From: Branchiostoma belcheri
Taxonomy: Eukaryota > Chordata > Leptocardii > Amphioxiformes > Branchiostomatidae
Length of the DNA: 64,000 nt
Assembly: GCF_001625305.1 (NCBI RefSeq)
Contig: NW_017803976.1
Coordinates: forward strand, 894,545 to 958,544
Direction: 5' to 3'
The notes beneath the pieces were generated by a model. It was given only the letters and a program-made list of their open reading frames with translations, had not been told where the DNA came from and searched no databases. Positions 12,089 through 22,369 of the stretch are shown in pieces. The position numbers and the translations under genes are program-made. Each line of letters starts with the position of its first letter. Position 1 is the first letter of the stretch.

Positions 12089-12320
12089 AAGATTCAGTTC
12101 TAGCCTTGTGGCCAATCCGAGCCGAGTAGAGACGTCCTTGTTACCTTGTTACTGAGACCCAAATCCAGCGCTGTGAGAGTCTTGTTATATCGATTTAATG
12201 ATATTACGGCGTCGCGACTCCGCAAGGGGACGGTCTTCAGCCAAGAAGACTGCCTCCTGTACCCAGTCCGTGTCTACACCACGGCCACGTGACTGTGCGT
12301 GAGTTACTCCCCCTGTCTGT
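12089..12320. repeat. Right copy of the gap-flanking 232-bp sequence
   Basis: Same orientation and nearly the same sequence as 11684-11915. Probably the second allele of one locus rather than a true tandem copy. Confidence 0.8.
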
Positions 12321-13178
12321 CGTAAATGACGTCCTTATAAAGCTCCCCAAGACGCTCACCATACGTCTTCGGCGGCGCGGAAACCTCCGGGATACTTTAC
12401 TCTCCGTCTTCCCTGCTTCAGCGAACCGATGCCAGAACTGATCACCGACCGATCATCAGCATAATAGAAATGATAGAAGCAGAAAAGCAGATATCTTGGC
12501 AACGGGCGCACACTAATTAGTCGTCATCCCGGAATTAGTAATCAAGACGTAATGAGCCCGTAACAAGGGTCTGGTGTTCGTACTCCCAGGGCCGGCTGGG
12601 TAATTTAGCCTAATGAGGAGGCCATCAGAATCCATTTCTGTTGATTAATAATCAATTGTGGATGTAATTTCAGTGTCGTCTCTGGGAGAGGAGACAAAGT
12701 GCGTTTCACCCATGGGAACGTCACGCTAGAAATTGAAGCCGTCTGTCTCCACGCTACACGTGCTTTACACAATCATCTCGCCAACCGTGCGTATCAGATG
12801 GGGTGTACGACAAACCAACCCGCGCGTATCACCCGTATATAAACCCCGATACATCCGTATCAGCACCACACTACCGACATTTGTATCACCATGATAAACT
12901 CGCCAGCGTCTTTCATATTTTTCAGGCACGTAATTATTTATTTATTCATCCATTAAGTTTTTCTCAATCAATTCCAAATTACTTCTCTCTCGAAAAAGGT
13001 CAGATCTATTGTGGATGTCTCTCGTATTGATTCATGAGTGATTTGACATATTGATAATATGAATTACATGACGTATGAATAGTATGAGCACACATAAAAG
13101 CTTATCCATAGAATAATCAGACGATCTAATAATACACAACACCGGAACTCGAGCTTTTGACTGGTTTATTATAGGTTA

Positions 13179-13579
13179 GGCCATGTTGATTTGATTATAT
13201 GGATGACATCCTCCGGGAGCCCCAAAACTGATGCGCGCGTGCGAATAAAAAAAAAGTTTTGCAAAAAAAAAAAGTTGTTTTCATTATGAAATCTACGTGG
13301 TCATGAGGGTTGAACAAATGGGACAGAATATGGTTTGGCGAATAATCTAATCTTCAAGTTCATTTCCTTACAATTTCGTCTTTTTTCGTTTGATTTTGGC
13401 ATTGTACGACATTGGTATAGTTTTTACTTATTTTTTTGCAACTTACGGTATATTTTTGCTCATTTTGCAACTGTTTTGTACGATTTACAGTATGGTTGAA
13501 AACTTTTTTTTTTGGAAACGGCCGAAAATTCATGCGCGCGCGGATGTCATCCATATAATCAAATCAAATCAACATGGCC
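13179..13579. mobile_element. GGCC-ended MITE, 401 bp
   Basis: The ends are GGCCATGTTGATTTGATT and the inverted copy AATCAAATCAACATGGCC, followed inward by GGATGACATCC and GGATGTCATCC, and a TGCGCGCG block on each side. TTA stands on both sides (13176-13178 and 13580-13582). It is related to the copies at 8837, 15328 and 18338 through the shared subterminal blocks. Confidence 0.75.
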
Positions 13580-14849
13580 TTAGGTACCTAAGAGTGTTCC
13601 ATCTACAGTATGTACCAAGATCAATCGGTAATAAGAATTAGTTTCAGGTGACCATTGCCCTGTTCTGTCCAATGTTATTCTTCTTCTTGGGAAGATATTT
13701 GTTTTTAGACATAAGAAATATTCTTTAAATCTGTCCGCTTTCAAATCCTTTGTTTCCTATATTTACAAACTAGAATTGAATATTGCATACAGACAAGATA
13801 AAGTACATAAACATAAGGGAAAATGGAGAAATTCTATACTGTATTTTTTGGTTAAAGATAGGTACACGTAGTAGGTAATTGTTACAGATATACATTTATA
13901 GGTAATTTGCGATTTATTCTAAAGGATAAATGATATATTTTTGTCAAAAGATTTAAGAATATCGGCTTTGGGGTTGCTAAACTGTTAACATTTCTGTCCC
14001 CGGTTTATTATTATTTGTTTTGTGGTACTACATGTGTCAGTTATAAAATTTGCCATGCTTTTTTTGTTTCATTTATCTGAAAAAACTCAAATAAAGAAAG
14101 ATTAAAAAAAAGAATTAGTTTCAGTATCAAAGCTAAGCGTTTCCTAGTATGTATTATATCATATTCAGTGTTGCTTCCATGTGTGAGAAGTACTTTGCTA
14201 TTGTTGTGGGGGTGGACGAGGGTGAAAGTTAAGGGCATCTTAGCAATAAAGATAAGTTCATATTTCTAATGGCTTTAGACAAACCTTCGATTATAAAACA
14301 CATCTGTACTTATATCTACATCGTTACTAAGAAGCGAGAAGAAGCCGAATTATCGTAATTATTAGACTATATGTCCATAGTACATAGAATTAGCACTAGC
14401 TTGTACATTGTATATATTCATTGCAAACTGTGACGTCTTTCCTGTGACCTGTACTGAAACCAGTGGGTGTTTGCGTATACGTACAATAAAGGTCTTCATT
14501 CATTCATTAATATGCCAAATATAAAAGAAGGTTGTAATGTCGAGGCGTTTCCTTGTGTGTATTTCGGTACAAATATCCAGCTAAACCGCTGTTACACGAG
14601 TTCTCTGATCTGAATTCGAACTTCATACACCCACCCGGGTGGCCCTGTCCCTGTCACACTGATTTCACGGTTATTATTGACAGTTTTACAGATAACAAGG
14701 AGTTATTACTTTGTACCTGATTCGCCAGGAGCGAAGTGTTACGCTGGGAATCGAGAGAAGCGTTGATAACACGATCAGGACGGAGGATCACTTTACAATT
14801 CAGTTATTGTCATTACTTTCACCAAGAAGGTTATGTTTTCAGAGGCGTT

Positions 14850-14893
<44 letters not shown>

Positions 14894-15268
14894 TGTAAAC
14901 ACGATAACTTGAGAAGGCCTTGATGGATTGTCTTGATACTTGGTAGGTGGGTAGGTCTTGATGAGACCTGAAAATGATTAGATTTTGGACCCCCTAGTGG
15001 CTTGTTATGGTACTGCAACTGAACTTTCGGTTTTGATATCTCATGATCTAGACATGCTAGGGTGACGAAATTTGGATGGTCGGTAGCTCTTGTGTTGGGG
15101 AAGAAGTGACGTGAGTTTGGGCCCCCTAGCGTTCTTGTTATTGGTTAAATCAGGGGGAATAATCTATAATTTGTCAGTCACAACGATAAACATCATTTGG
15201 CGAACTCTAGTTACCTATGTGATGTTTTGTTCATGCAAGGAGCTACTGTTTGGGTACTTACAATACTC
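13580..15268. other. Intergenic; LINE-like tail at 14440-14512
   Basis: No gene recognised. Near 14484-14508 the string ACAATAAAGGTCTTCATT is followed by repeated CATT units, the usual form of a CR1/L2-type 3' tail on the + strand. No coding remnant of that element can be seen upstream. Confidence 0.4.
14855..14892. repeat. (GT)n microsatellite
   Basis: Uninterrupted GT dinucleotides after GTGTAT. Confidence 0.95.
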
Positions 15269-15327
15269 TGTCGGCAACTGTAGTGAGAATGGATACCAGT
15301 CCCGGATACCATATTGTATCTGCATTA

Positions 15328-15920
15328 GGTCACAGCAAGTAATTTTTTATGAATGACACCAGCGGGCGCATGCATTAATTTTTGCCTGATTTTGGAGAAA
15401 AAAAAAACACAATAAATTTTGTTGCCCTCTGACAGTGGTCAACAAAGATGTACATGTCTGTTGCCATATGCCGGAACGTGGATGGCCAAGTAAATATAAA
15501 AAGAGGAGACAAGACAAGGCTCTGGTTTATTGTTTTGTATTTTACTTTGATGCAGTGATGTATTTCATTCCTTTTATATGTGATATTCCCACTGAATCAA
15601 AACCATGTGTATAACGATTGAAAACTTTTATTTTTCAGTGACAAATGGATGTTGTAATAGTTGCAGTAAACTTAGCACAATGCAAGTATCATGTCTTGTT
15701 GACCCTTGAACGTGCACTTTCATTTTTCCTAATGAGGTGGACAATTCATCATTTTCTTTGCATTTTCTCCTTTCTTCAAGGTTTATGTTGTCAAAATTTG
15801 AAAGTGTAGGAATCTTCTTTTTTTTGTCCGCCTGGTTTTGTTCCCCCCCCCCCATCGCATTAGATTTGGAGTCGCATTAGATGCGGAGGATGTCATCCAT
15901 AAAACTTAATTGCTGTGGCC
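15328..15920. mobile_element. GGCC-ended MITE, larger relative of 8837-9252
   Basis: Left end GGTCACAGCAAGTAATTTTT, right end inverted (TTAATTGCTGTGGCC). The left flank is TTA; the right flank is ATA, so one base has changed. The inner block with TCTGACAGTGGTCAACA matches the copy at 8837. About 180 bp more interior than that copy. Confidence 0.65.
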
Positions 15921-15967
15921 ATACGTGAACTAGCTTGGGTGTCAGAGTATCAGCCTGGCCCTCCGAT

Positions 15968-16285
15968 TTCTTTGGTTTAAAATAATTGGCCCGTGAAGCA
16001 GGTCGGAATCACAAGCCATCCAAAAATTATCATTTACATAATCAATCTAATTTAGAGATGACAGACCAGTTTAAGTCATTCTTGTAATTTTTCATTGTGG
16101 TTTCTTTTATCGCAGATGAAATATCATATGATAATAAAGAGACGTAGGCCATTTAACAACCATTTTAAAAGCGTTGATAAGTTTATTCATCTCAAGAAAG
16201 GAGAATCATGTCTGTTTGTTATCATATGCATGAAGAAATTGTTTAAAAACTGCTTTTGAATAAATTATGTTGATGAGCTTCAGTG
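15968..16285. repeat. Duplicated noncoding block, copy 1
   Basis: The block starts with TTCTTTGGTTTAAA and GGCCCGTGAAGCAGGTCGGA and ends with AAATTATGTTGATGAGCT. The same landmarks recur in the same order at 16742-17062. The middle is diverged. A further shared segment lies at 15269 (TCGGCAACTGTAGTG) and 16406 (TCGGCAGCTGTAGTG), so the original duplicated unit was larger and the MITE at 15328 was inserted into copy 1. Confidence 0.7.
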
Positions 16286-16320
16286 TATATAAAGCAGTTG
16301 CTAGTACATCTGTACATTGT

Positions 16321-16357
16321 ACCAAGGACATTATACTGTATAATGTCCTTGATTGTA
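16321..16357. repeat. Short near-perfect palindrome
   Basis: CAAGGACATTATA and its complement are separated by only three bases (CTG). Flanking GTAC and GTAC weakly extend the symmetry. Confidence 0.6.
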
Positions 16358-16741
16358 CTATTCTTTTGTTTGTCGTTTGTCATCTAAACATTTATGGGGT
16401 GCATATCGGCAGCTGTAGTGGGTCTGGATTCAAGGCTACGACTTTGTGTCTGCATGGCCTGGTTACCACCCTCCATAGGTGACATGCCAGGTCTAACTCT
16501 GTATCTGTTCTGTCTCTGAGAAGTATTAGTTCGCCTACTGGAAAGATACAGAACTGGAGGCTACATTAAAATAACGCGTTAAAAACTCTTTCCCATCGCC
16601 GCGGGGCCTGCACAGGAGGCTACTGGCATGCAGGGAACCGGCTTGCGCTAATTCGTGTGGACGGGCTGGCAGTACTCCCAACATAGATATCGGGAGCTGG
16701 CGATGGTCTACCATCACGATGGTGTGACTGCCAAACTAGTG

Positions 16742-17062
16742 TCTTCTTTGGTTTAAAGTTTGGCCCGTGAAGCAGGTCGGAATCACAGGCCATGCAAAAA
16801 TTTCATTTGCATAATTAATGTACTGTGAATGGAATGCAGACTACTAGAGGCCAATACTGCGTTTGTGTATTGTGGTTTCGTATATCGCCGATGAAATATA
16901 ATATCATGATAAACAAATATAGATCAACTAGCAACCCTTTCAATGTGCTTGTAAAATTAAATTTCTCATAACATGATAAAGTATACCTATTCAGTATGAT
17001 ATACATGAAGAAATTGTGTCAAAACTGCTTTTCACATAAATTATGTTGATGAGCTACAATGC
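16742..17062. repeat. Duplicated noncoding block, copy 2
   Basis: Second copy of the block described at 15968-16285, about 775 bp downstream in direct orientation. It ends about 400 bp before the POLE4 start codon, so it may contain upstream regulatory DNA. Confidence 0.7.
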
Positions 17063-17438
17063 ATCCGAAGATACTAGCAGTTACTTTCATTTGGGCGTTT
17101 GCCATGTAAAAAATAAGACTCACGAGGTGGATTGAATAAATATCTTGGTATCATTCCTAGATATTGGAAACGAATTTTCCTCCTGGACAGGGAGTTTTGA
17201 AACAAAATTTCTGGGGACAAGCAGCCGCTATTTTCTCACCCAAGCAATACCCCCTTGATCCAAGCAGATCTTTTGGTGGCAAAGACAGTACTCAACCAGT
17301 AAGACAGTATCCACCCGTCATGGTCACCGAAATATCTGCTAGAAGATTTCCTCTCTCACAAGATTTTTACTGTTTTTTTTACGAAAGATGTGACAGGTGC
17401 ACCCACCTGTTAGGATATCCCATAATCCCCAAAAGAAC

Positions 17439-17474
17439 GCATGCGCAACAGCAGCCAAATCAAGAAAATGGCGG
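17439..17474 (+). promoter_or_regulatory. POLE4 proximal promoter: NRF1-like and YY1-like sites
   Basis: GCATGCGCA at 17439-17447 is a good half-to-full NRF1 site. AAAATGGCGG at 17465-17474 matches the YY1 consensus and includes the start codon, an arrangement common in housekeeping genes. No TATA box is evident. Confidence 0.45.
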
Positions 17475-18821
17475 GAGCTGAAAATGGAGAAATCGTGGAC
17501 TCCGCGGCGGACCGGCCCGAAACTCCCAACTCCGAGTCCCAGCTCAGCGGGGACGGCGACAAACCCGAGCGGCTGAGCAAGCTGCCTCTCACCAGGATCA
17601 AGGCCATGATGAAACTGGACCCTGACGTCACGCTGGCCAGCCAGGAGTCCGTCTTGCTGATATCGAAAGCTACGGTGAGAACGCCCCCCTCCCCCTCCTA
17701 AACATAAACACACACGTACATGTGCCCTCAAAACGAACTAGAACCAGATTCATTGTACGTGGATTGGCCAGAATGATGTATTCCTGATATTCATGAAATA
17801 TTCTGTATGCTGTCTTTGTTTCAGGAGTTATTTATTGAAGCACTGGCGAAGGAGGCATATGTACATGCCAGGCAAGGCAAGAGGAAAACACTTCAGAAGA
17901 AAGACATAGGTAATGTCTAGCTGTCTTTTACTTTTAGGATGCACATAAGGCGTTTACTATCAGTACATAAAGTGATAGTGTTGAACTTACTGTTTATGTG
18001 CTTGCAGTATGTTGTCATTGTGTAGCAGATGTTTAATAAAATGTGGTAAACATATTAGCCTTGACCTGATGTTTTCTTATTTCGTTTCAGATAATTCCAT
18101 AGAGGAACTGGACTCCTTTGCTTTCTTGGAAGGTATGGGAATATTGTTGTAGCAAAGTTGAAACACTCTTAGACAACGGCTGTGTATTGAAATTGAAAAT
18201 TATTTCACAAATACATGATCAGTCATCATTCTGATGATTCGTCCAAGAGATGCCAAACCTCGGTCATATGGATGGAAGAGCCTCAGATTGTTATTGAACC
18301 CAACATACTGATAGAGTATAGATTTGCTTACTAGTTAGGCCACACGGACTTAATTTTATTGATGACATCCTCTGAAGACCCCCAAACTAGTGCACACGGG
18401 CAGATAAAAATTAATTCCAGCCAAAAAACCACAGGAATACAAAGGTGCTATTTTGAATTTACAGAAGTACATAGCTTTTATGATAAGGCAGCACATGCTG
18501 GCATTTATACATGCAAGTCAGCACTGTACTGAGGTCTTCAGTTCTGTGGAGCTTTGGCACCCTGGGTGCCATCCTCCGTAGTTTACCGTTGGCTATCTAT
18601 TGTCACTAGCTACCATGGACTGCAGAGGTTGGCACCCAGATTTTTTTTGAGAACATGCGAAAATCAATGCGCGCACGGATGTCATCTATAAGATTAACTT
18701 AGTGTGGCCTTATTGAAAACATTATTTATAGAAAGATTGGCAGCAGAATTAAGAGACAAGACAATTGTGGTTGTTTCTCCTAAAAGTATTCTTGTTTATT
18801 TTTGCAGGGACATTGGACTGA
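17468..18821 (+). CDS. POLE4: DNA polymerase epsilon subunit 4 (histone-fold)
   Basis: Four exons, 17468-17674, 17825-17909, 18091-18132 and 18808-18821, all with GT/AG borders and consistent phases, give a protein of 115 residues. POLE4 pairs with POLE3 through histone folds and helps polymerase epsilon hold DNA and handle histones at the replication fork. The N-terminal 40 residues are acidic and low in complexity. The histone fold follows: LSKLPLTRIKAMMKLDPDVT, then ELFIEALAKEAY, GKRKTLQKKDI, and the end FAFLEGTLD. From memory, vertebrate POLE4 has near-identical blocks and the same last residues, at about 117 residues. The last exon codes only for the end of Gly, then Thr-Leu-Asp and stop. 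The start ATG lies in a YY1-like motif. Intron 3 holds a MITE (18338-18709). A poly(A) signal stands at 19161. Confidence 0.93.
18338..18709. mobile_element. GGCC-ended MITE in POLE4 intron 3
   Basis: Ends GGCCACACGGACTTAATTTT and the inverted counterpart, with GATGACATCC and GGATGTCATC further in. TTA on both sides (18335-18337, 18710-18712). It ends about 98 bp before the last POLE4 exon. Confidence 0.75.
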
Positions 18822-19160
18822 TTGGGAAATGTGTGGCAAAGAGTCTGGCTGCTTCACAATCTTTTAAACTTGGACTGGGACTGATTCCGACTGAATATCA
18901 AGAACTCTTACAGATACTGTACATTCTTGTTCAAGCAGAATTTGAACCCTGAGTGTGAAAAACTTTCCTACCTTTGTTAATATAATTAGATCATGGGCTA
19001 ATTTTGTAAGGAGAGTATAGCAAACTGCAACAAGATTCTCAAGAAAGTCTATGTGGATGTACTATTGTAAGGGCTGGAACACAATTGTTGAGTGTATTTT
19101 CAAATTATATCTATAAAAGTTGTTCTGTTACAGTTCATGTAAATGACTTCAACTGTTGTA

Positions 19161-19166
19161 AATAAA
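19161..19166 (+). terminator. POLE4 poly(A) signal AATAAA
   Basis: Canonical hexamer 340 bp after the POLE4 stop codon and about 130 bp before the stop codon of the convergent gene. Confidence 0.6.
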
Positions 19167-19299
19167 GGAGGTCAAGTACATGCAATTATGTATATTTCTT
19201 TCTTTTTTCCTATATGGTGAACAATTAATTTTCATTCCATATTTTTTCTAAAGCAATCTTGATTACCATAGGCTAGTGAATGAATTTGTAAATGGCACC

Positions 19300-21651
19300 C
19301 TACAGTTTTCTCCTCTTTGTGCCATGACTATGTTGTGCTGCATTTAGTTTCTGCTGCAGTTCACCAATGGTCCTCTTGAGGGCACTTTTCTCCTGCTCGC
19401 TCTGGTTCTTCAGTGCTTGCAGTTTCTGACACAACAGTAGAAGAGATTAGTCTCAAATAACAAAGTTACAAGAAATTTACTCACCACATACTGGTAAAAA
19501 TTTCATAAGGAAAAATTGTCTCAGTCAAACCAGTAGAATGAAATGTCCCATACCTGTCTGAAGATCTCATGGTTAGCTGAAGACGGGCCCCTCTGTTGCT
19601 GCTGTAGTGTTGCAGTCTGTTTCTGTAGTTTTAGTAACTTGCTGTCATACTGCAAGGATAAAACATGGAAGTATTAGGGAAAAGTTAAGATGAAAACATA
19701 CAAAAGAAAAATTAACCAAAACAACAGAGTGTGTGTGTGTGTGTTGGAAACTTGAAGCTGATTTTTAAGAAAAACTTAATATATACCATTTATTCTTTTC
19801 AGTTACCTAGGAAAGACCTTCAAAATTGTGTATACATGTAGGTAACCACTGAGTCTTTGCTGGACTTACTGCCATCTTCAGCTGTACTATCTGTGAGTGT
19901 TTTTCCCTCTCTGTGTCCTCCAACTGCTTCTGTAGCTGCTGAAGTTCTGAGTTCTTCTGCTGAATGGACTGCTGCAGTAAGGCGCCTTCCTCCCTCTCTG
20001 TATATGTAGAAACAAGATTTAGATAGGCATATTGGTAATATTGGAACGAAAGGGAGGGTAGGTTGGAAGTTGTGTAAGGTGTATGAGTGCATATGTCATG
20101 AAATGAAATATGTATGTTGAATTTTGACTGCACACCTGACACCACAAAAAAAGGTCTTTTATGCTCTTACTTGCTCACACAACTTCACCGTCCAAATTCC
20201 TTGTTCGAAATCTTTTTACAGTGACAGTTTCCTCAAACGGCCAAGCTTTAGAATTCCCTCTCTGACAAGTGTTTCCCACCAACCCACAATCTACAGGCTT
20301 TCAAATCAAACATTCACCGCCATCTCTTGACATAGCCATGTTTCTCTCATATTTCTAGTTCAATGCCAAGAAGTGGTCGTATAGGCCTTGCATTGAACCA
20401 CTCCGTTAAAAAAATAACAGGTTGGTAGAGTGCCCATTATTTTATGAAACAGTAGTTCAAAATAAAAGAAAATACATACATTGATATTGTTTGCTGTAGA
20501 ATCAGAAGGAAGGCACCATTGCTTACTTAGTTTGGCTGCATTATCCTTGAGCTGCTTCAGCTGTTCCTTGTGTTTCTCCTTCACAGACTGCAGAATTCGG
20601 CTGGACTCTGACAGCTCCTTAGAATGTTCCTTAAGAATGTTCAACAGATTATACCAACATTTTGAGAAGTTGAGAGGATCATAGAGATCATTTTGAGTCA
20701 AATGTTGCAGGTAAGAGAATGTAGCAATCAGAAATAAAAACCTGTTTAAGGTTGTCCAACTCAGCTAGGATGTTGGAAATCTTATCCTTAAGTTGCATGT
20801 TCTCATCTGAAAAAGAAACGGTCAATAGAAATAACTAGTCACATTAGCTGTACTTTAGAGACGTGATGACAATACATGTACAACTACATGTACTTGTCTC
20901 GTGGTGATTGTATTTTTTCAATCCACTTGGTAGAAACTCGTAATTCTGGTCAAAAAGGACAATATGTTCATAGACCAATTTCCCACAGCCATTGGAATGG
21001 AGAATGTTTATTATCCATCGATGAAGTACTCACCTTCCAAATCACATCTTTTAGCCACTGTGCCTTGTAACTTGTCAACAAGACCTTGTAACACACTGAT
21101 CTCTGCAAGAAAAATTAATGAGTTTTGGTGTCATAAAAAGATATTTCCTAGTTTAATAAATTTGAAGGCAAAGTGAAAATAAAACACATTTTTCCATGTC
21201 ATTGATCATTATAGTCACTGTTAATGAAGAATCACAGTAGTTTTTATGCAGAATAACTAGCCTACCATCCCTCCTGGCCTTCTCGTTGTCTTGGCTTGCC
21301 TGTAGCTGCTTTGTCAGTCCTCTCACTTGTACCTGTAAGGTGCTGTTTTCTTGAGCAACCTTAGTCGTAGCCTGTGGAAAGGGATTAACCAAAGTTTATA
21401 TTTCATCACACCCTATAAAGGGCGTTACACAAATGTTGAACCCACCCTGGACATCAACTGGACCGTCCCTTGACTTAAGTGTCAATCTTACTTTTAGCCC
21501 TTTCATGTGTAAATCTACATAAAGTCCGCCTCAAAATAACACGTACAATAAAGTATGAAGGATATTACCCCTTTCTCACCTTTTGCCAAGCTGTGAAGTT
21601 CTGAGCCAACTCGTCAAGGTCAACCTGTTTCAGTCCACACGGAGAAACCAT
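19300..21651 (-). CDS. CCDC152: Coiled-coil protein, probably CCDC152
   Basis: Eight exons read on the minus strand: 21580-21651, 21266-21371, 21034-21102, 20742-20806, 20527-20629, 19870-19997, 19554-19649 and 19300-19425. All phases agree and give 254 residues. The protein is almost all coiled coil, rich in Gln, Lys, Glu and Leu, after a short N-terminal segment (LKQVDLDELAQNF). Landmarks are ENMQLKDKI, EEGALLQQSIQQKNSELQ, EREKHSQIVQLKMAYDSKL, and a basic end (HGTKRRKL). The length and these blocks agree with my recollection of vertebrate CCDC152, also 254 residues, a protein of unknown function. The weakest border is the donor of exon 4 (GTTTTT) and the short intron after it. It is head-to-head with SPICE1 and tail-to-tail with POLE4. 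It could be another small coiled-coil family. Confidence 0.72.
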
Positions 21652-22369
21652 GTCACTGGAAGAGGTAGAATATTTTAAACTCAGAAAATTTCAAACACTG
21701 TGGCTAAAGTATACTTCCCTTTGGGACGACTTTGACCAAATATGTTTTTCGGACAGTAAAACTTTCTTCGAAAAGTTTTAGTTCCCGCTGAAAGTCAGAT
21801 CGAGGCTGGAAGATACACAACACACTTTCCAGGGATATCAGTTCGCTAAAACTTTCTTAACAACAAATTACTATCAAAATGCCTCAGGCATGGAGAATTA
21901 TTGTGCTTATTTTATTCCTAATTAAAGAATTATCAGAATCTGAGGAAAAATTCTACCAGCTTGTGTCGATTTTACGAATTTCAAACGGATTATTTTTCTC
22001 AGCGCTGTAAGGTCAGAGGTTAGACAGCGGTGCAGCGGCTGAGCGGGAGATTCAGACGATGGTTTTACGCTGCGGTAGTTTTTTGACGTCTGTCTTTAGA
22101 ATTCTGCAAAACTAGTCGGTCCAGTAAGTATATATTTATTTCTTAGTAAACGAATGATCCTAAAATTCGCCAAATATCTCCAGAATGTGCAGAATTTAGG
22201 TAATGCGTGAGGTGATGTGTTTATGTTCGTTGCTAGTGGGGGAGGGGGGCATCATAAAGCAACACGACTTGTTGGTGTTGCCTTTTGCCATCTACTTTAT
22301 CATGCAAAAGACTGTGTTTCTTACACCTTTTCTTCTTTTGTGTGCTAGGAAGATACCGGATTGAGAGAC
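21652..22369. promoter_or_regulatory. Shared promoter region of CCDC152 (-) and SPICE1 (+)
   Basis: The two start codons are about 720 bp apart and diverge. A SPICE1 5' noncoding exon probably ends at 22123 (CCA then GTAAGT) and joins an acceptor at 22347-22348 (GTGCTAG), 21 bp before the ATG. TGACGTC at 22084-22090 is a CRE-like site. No TATA box is obvious. The transcription starts cannot be placed from the sequence. Confidence 0.5.
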
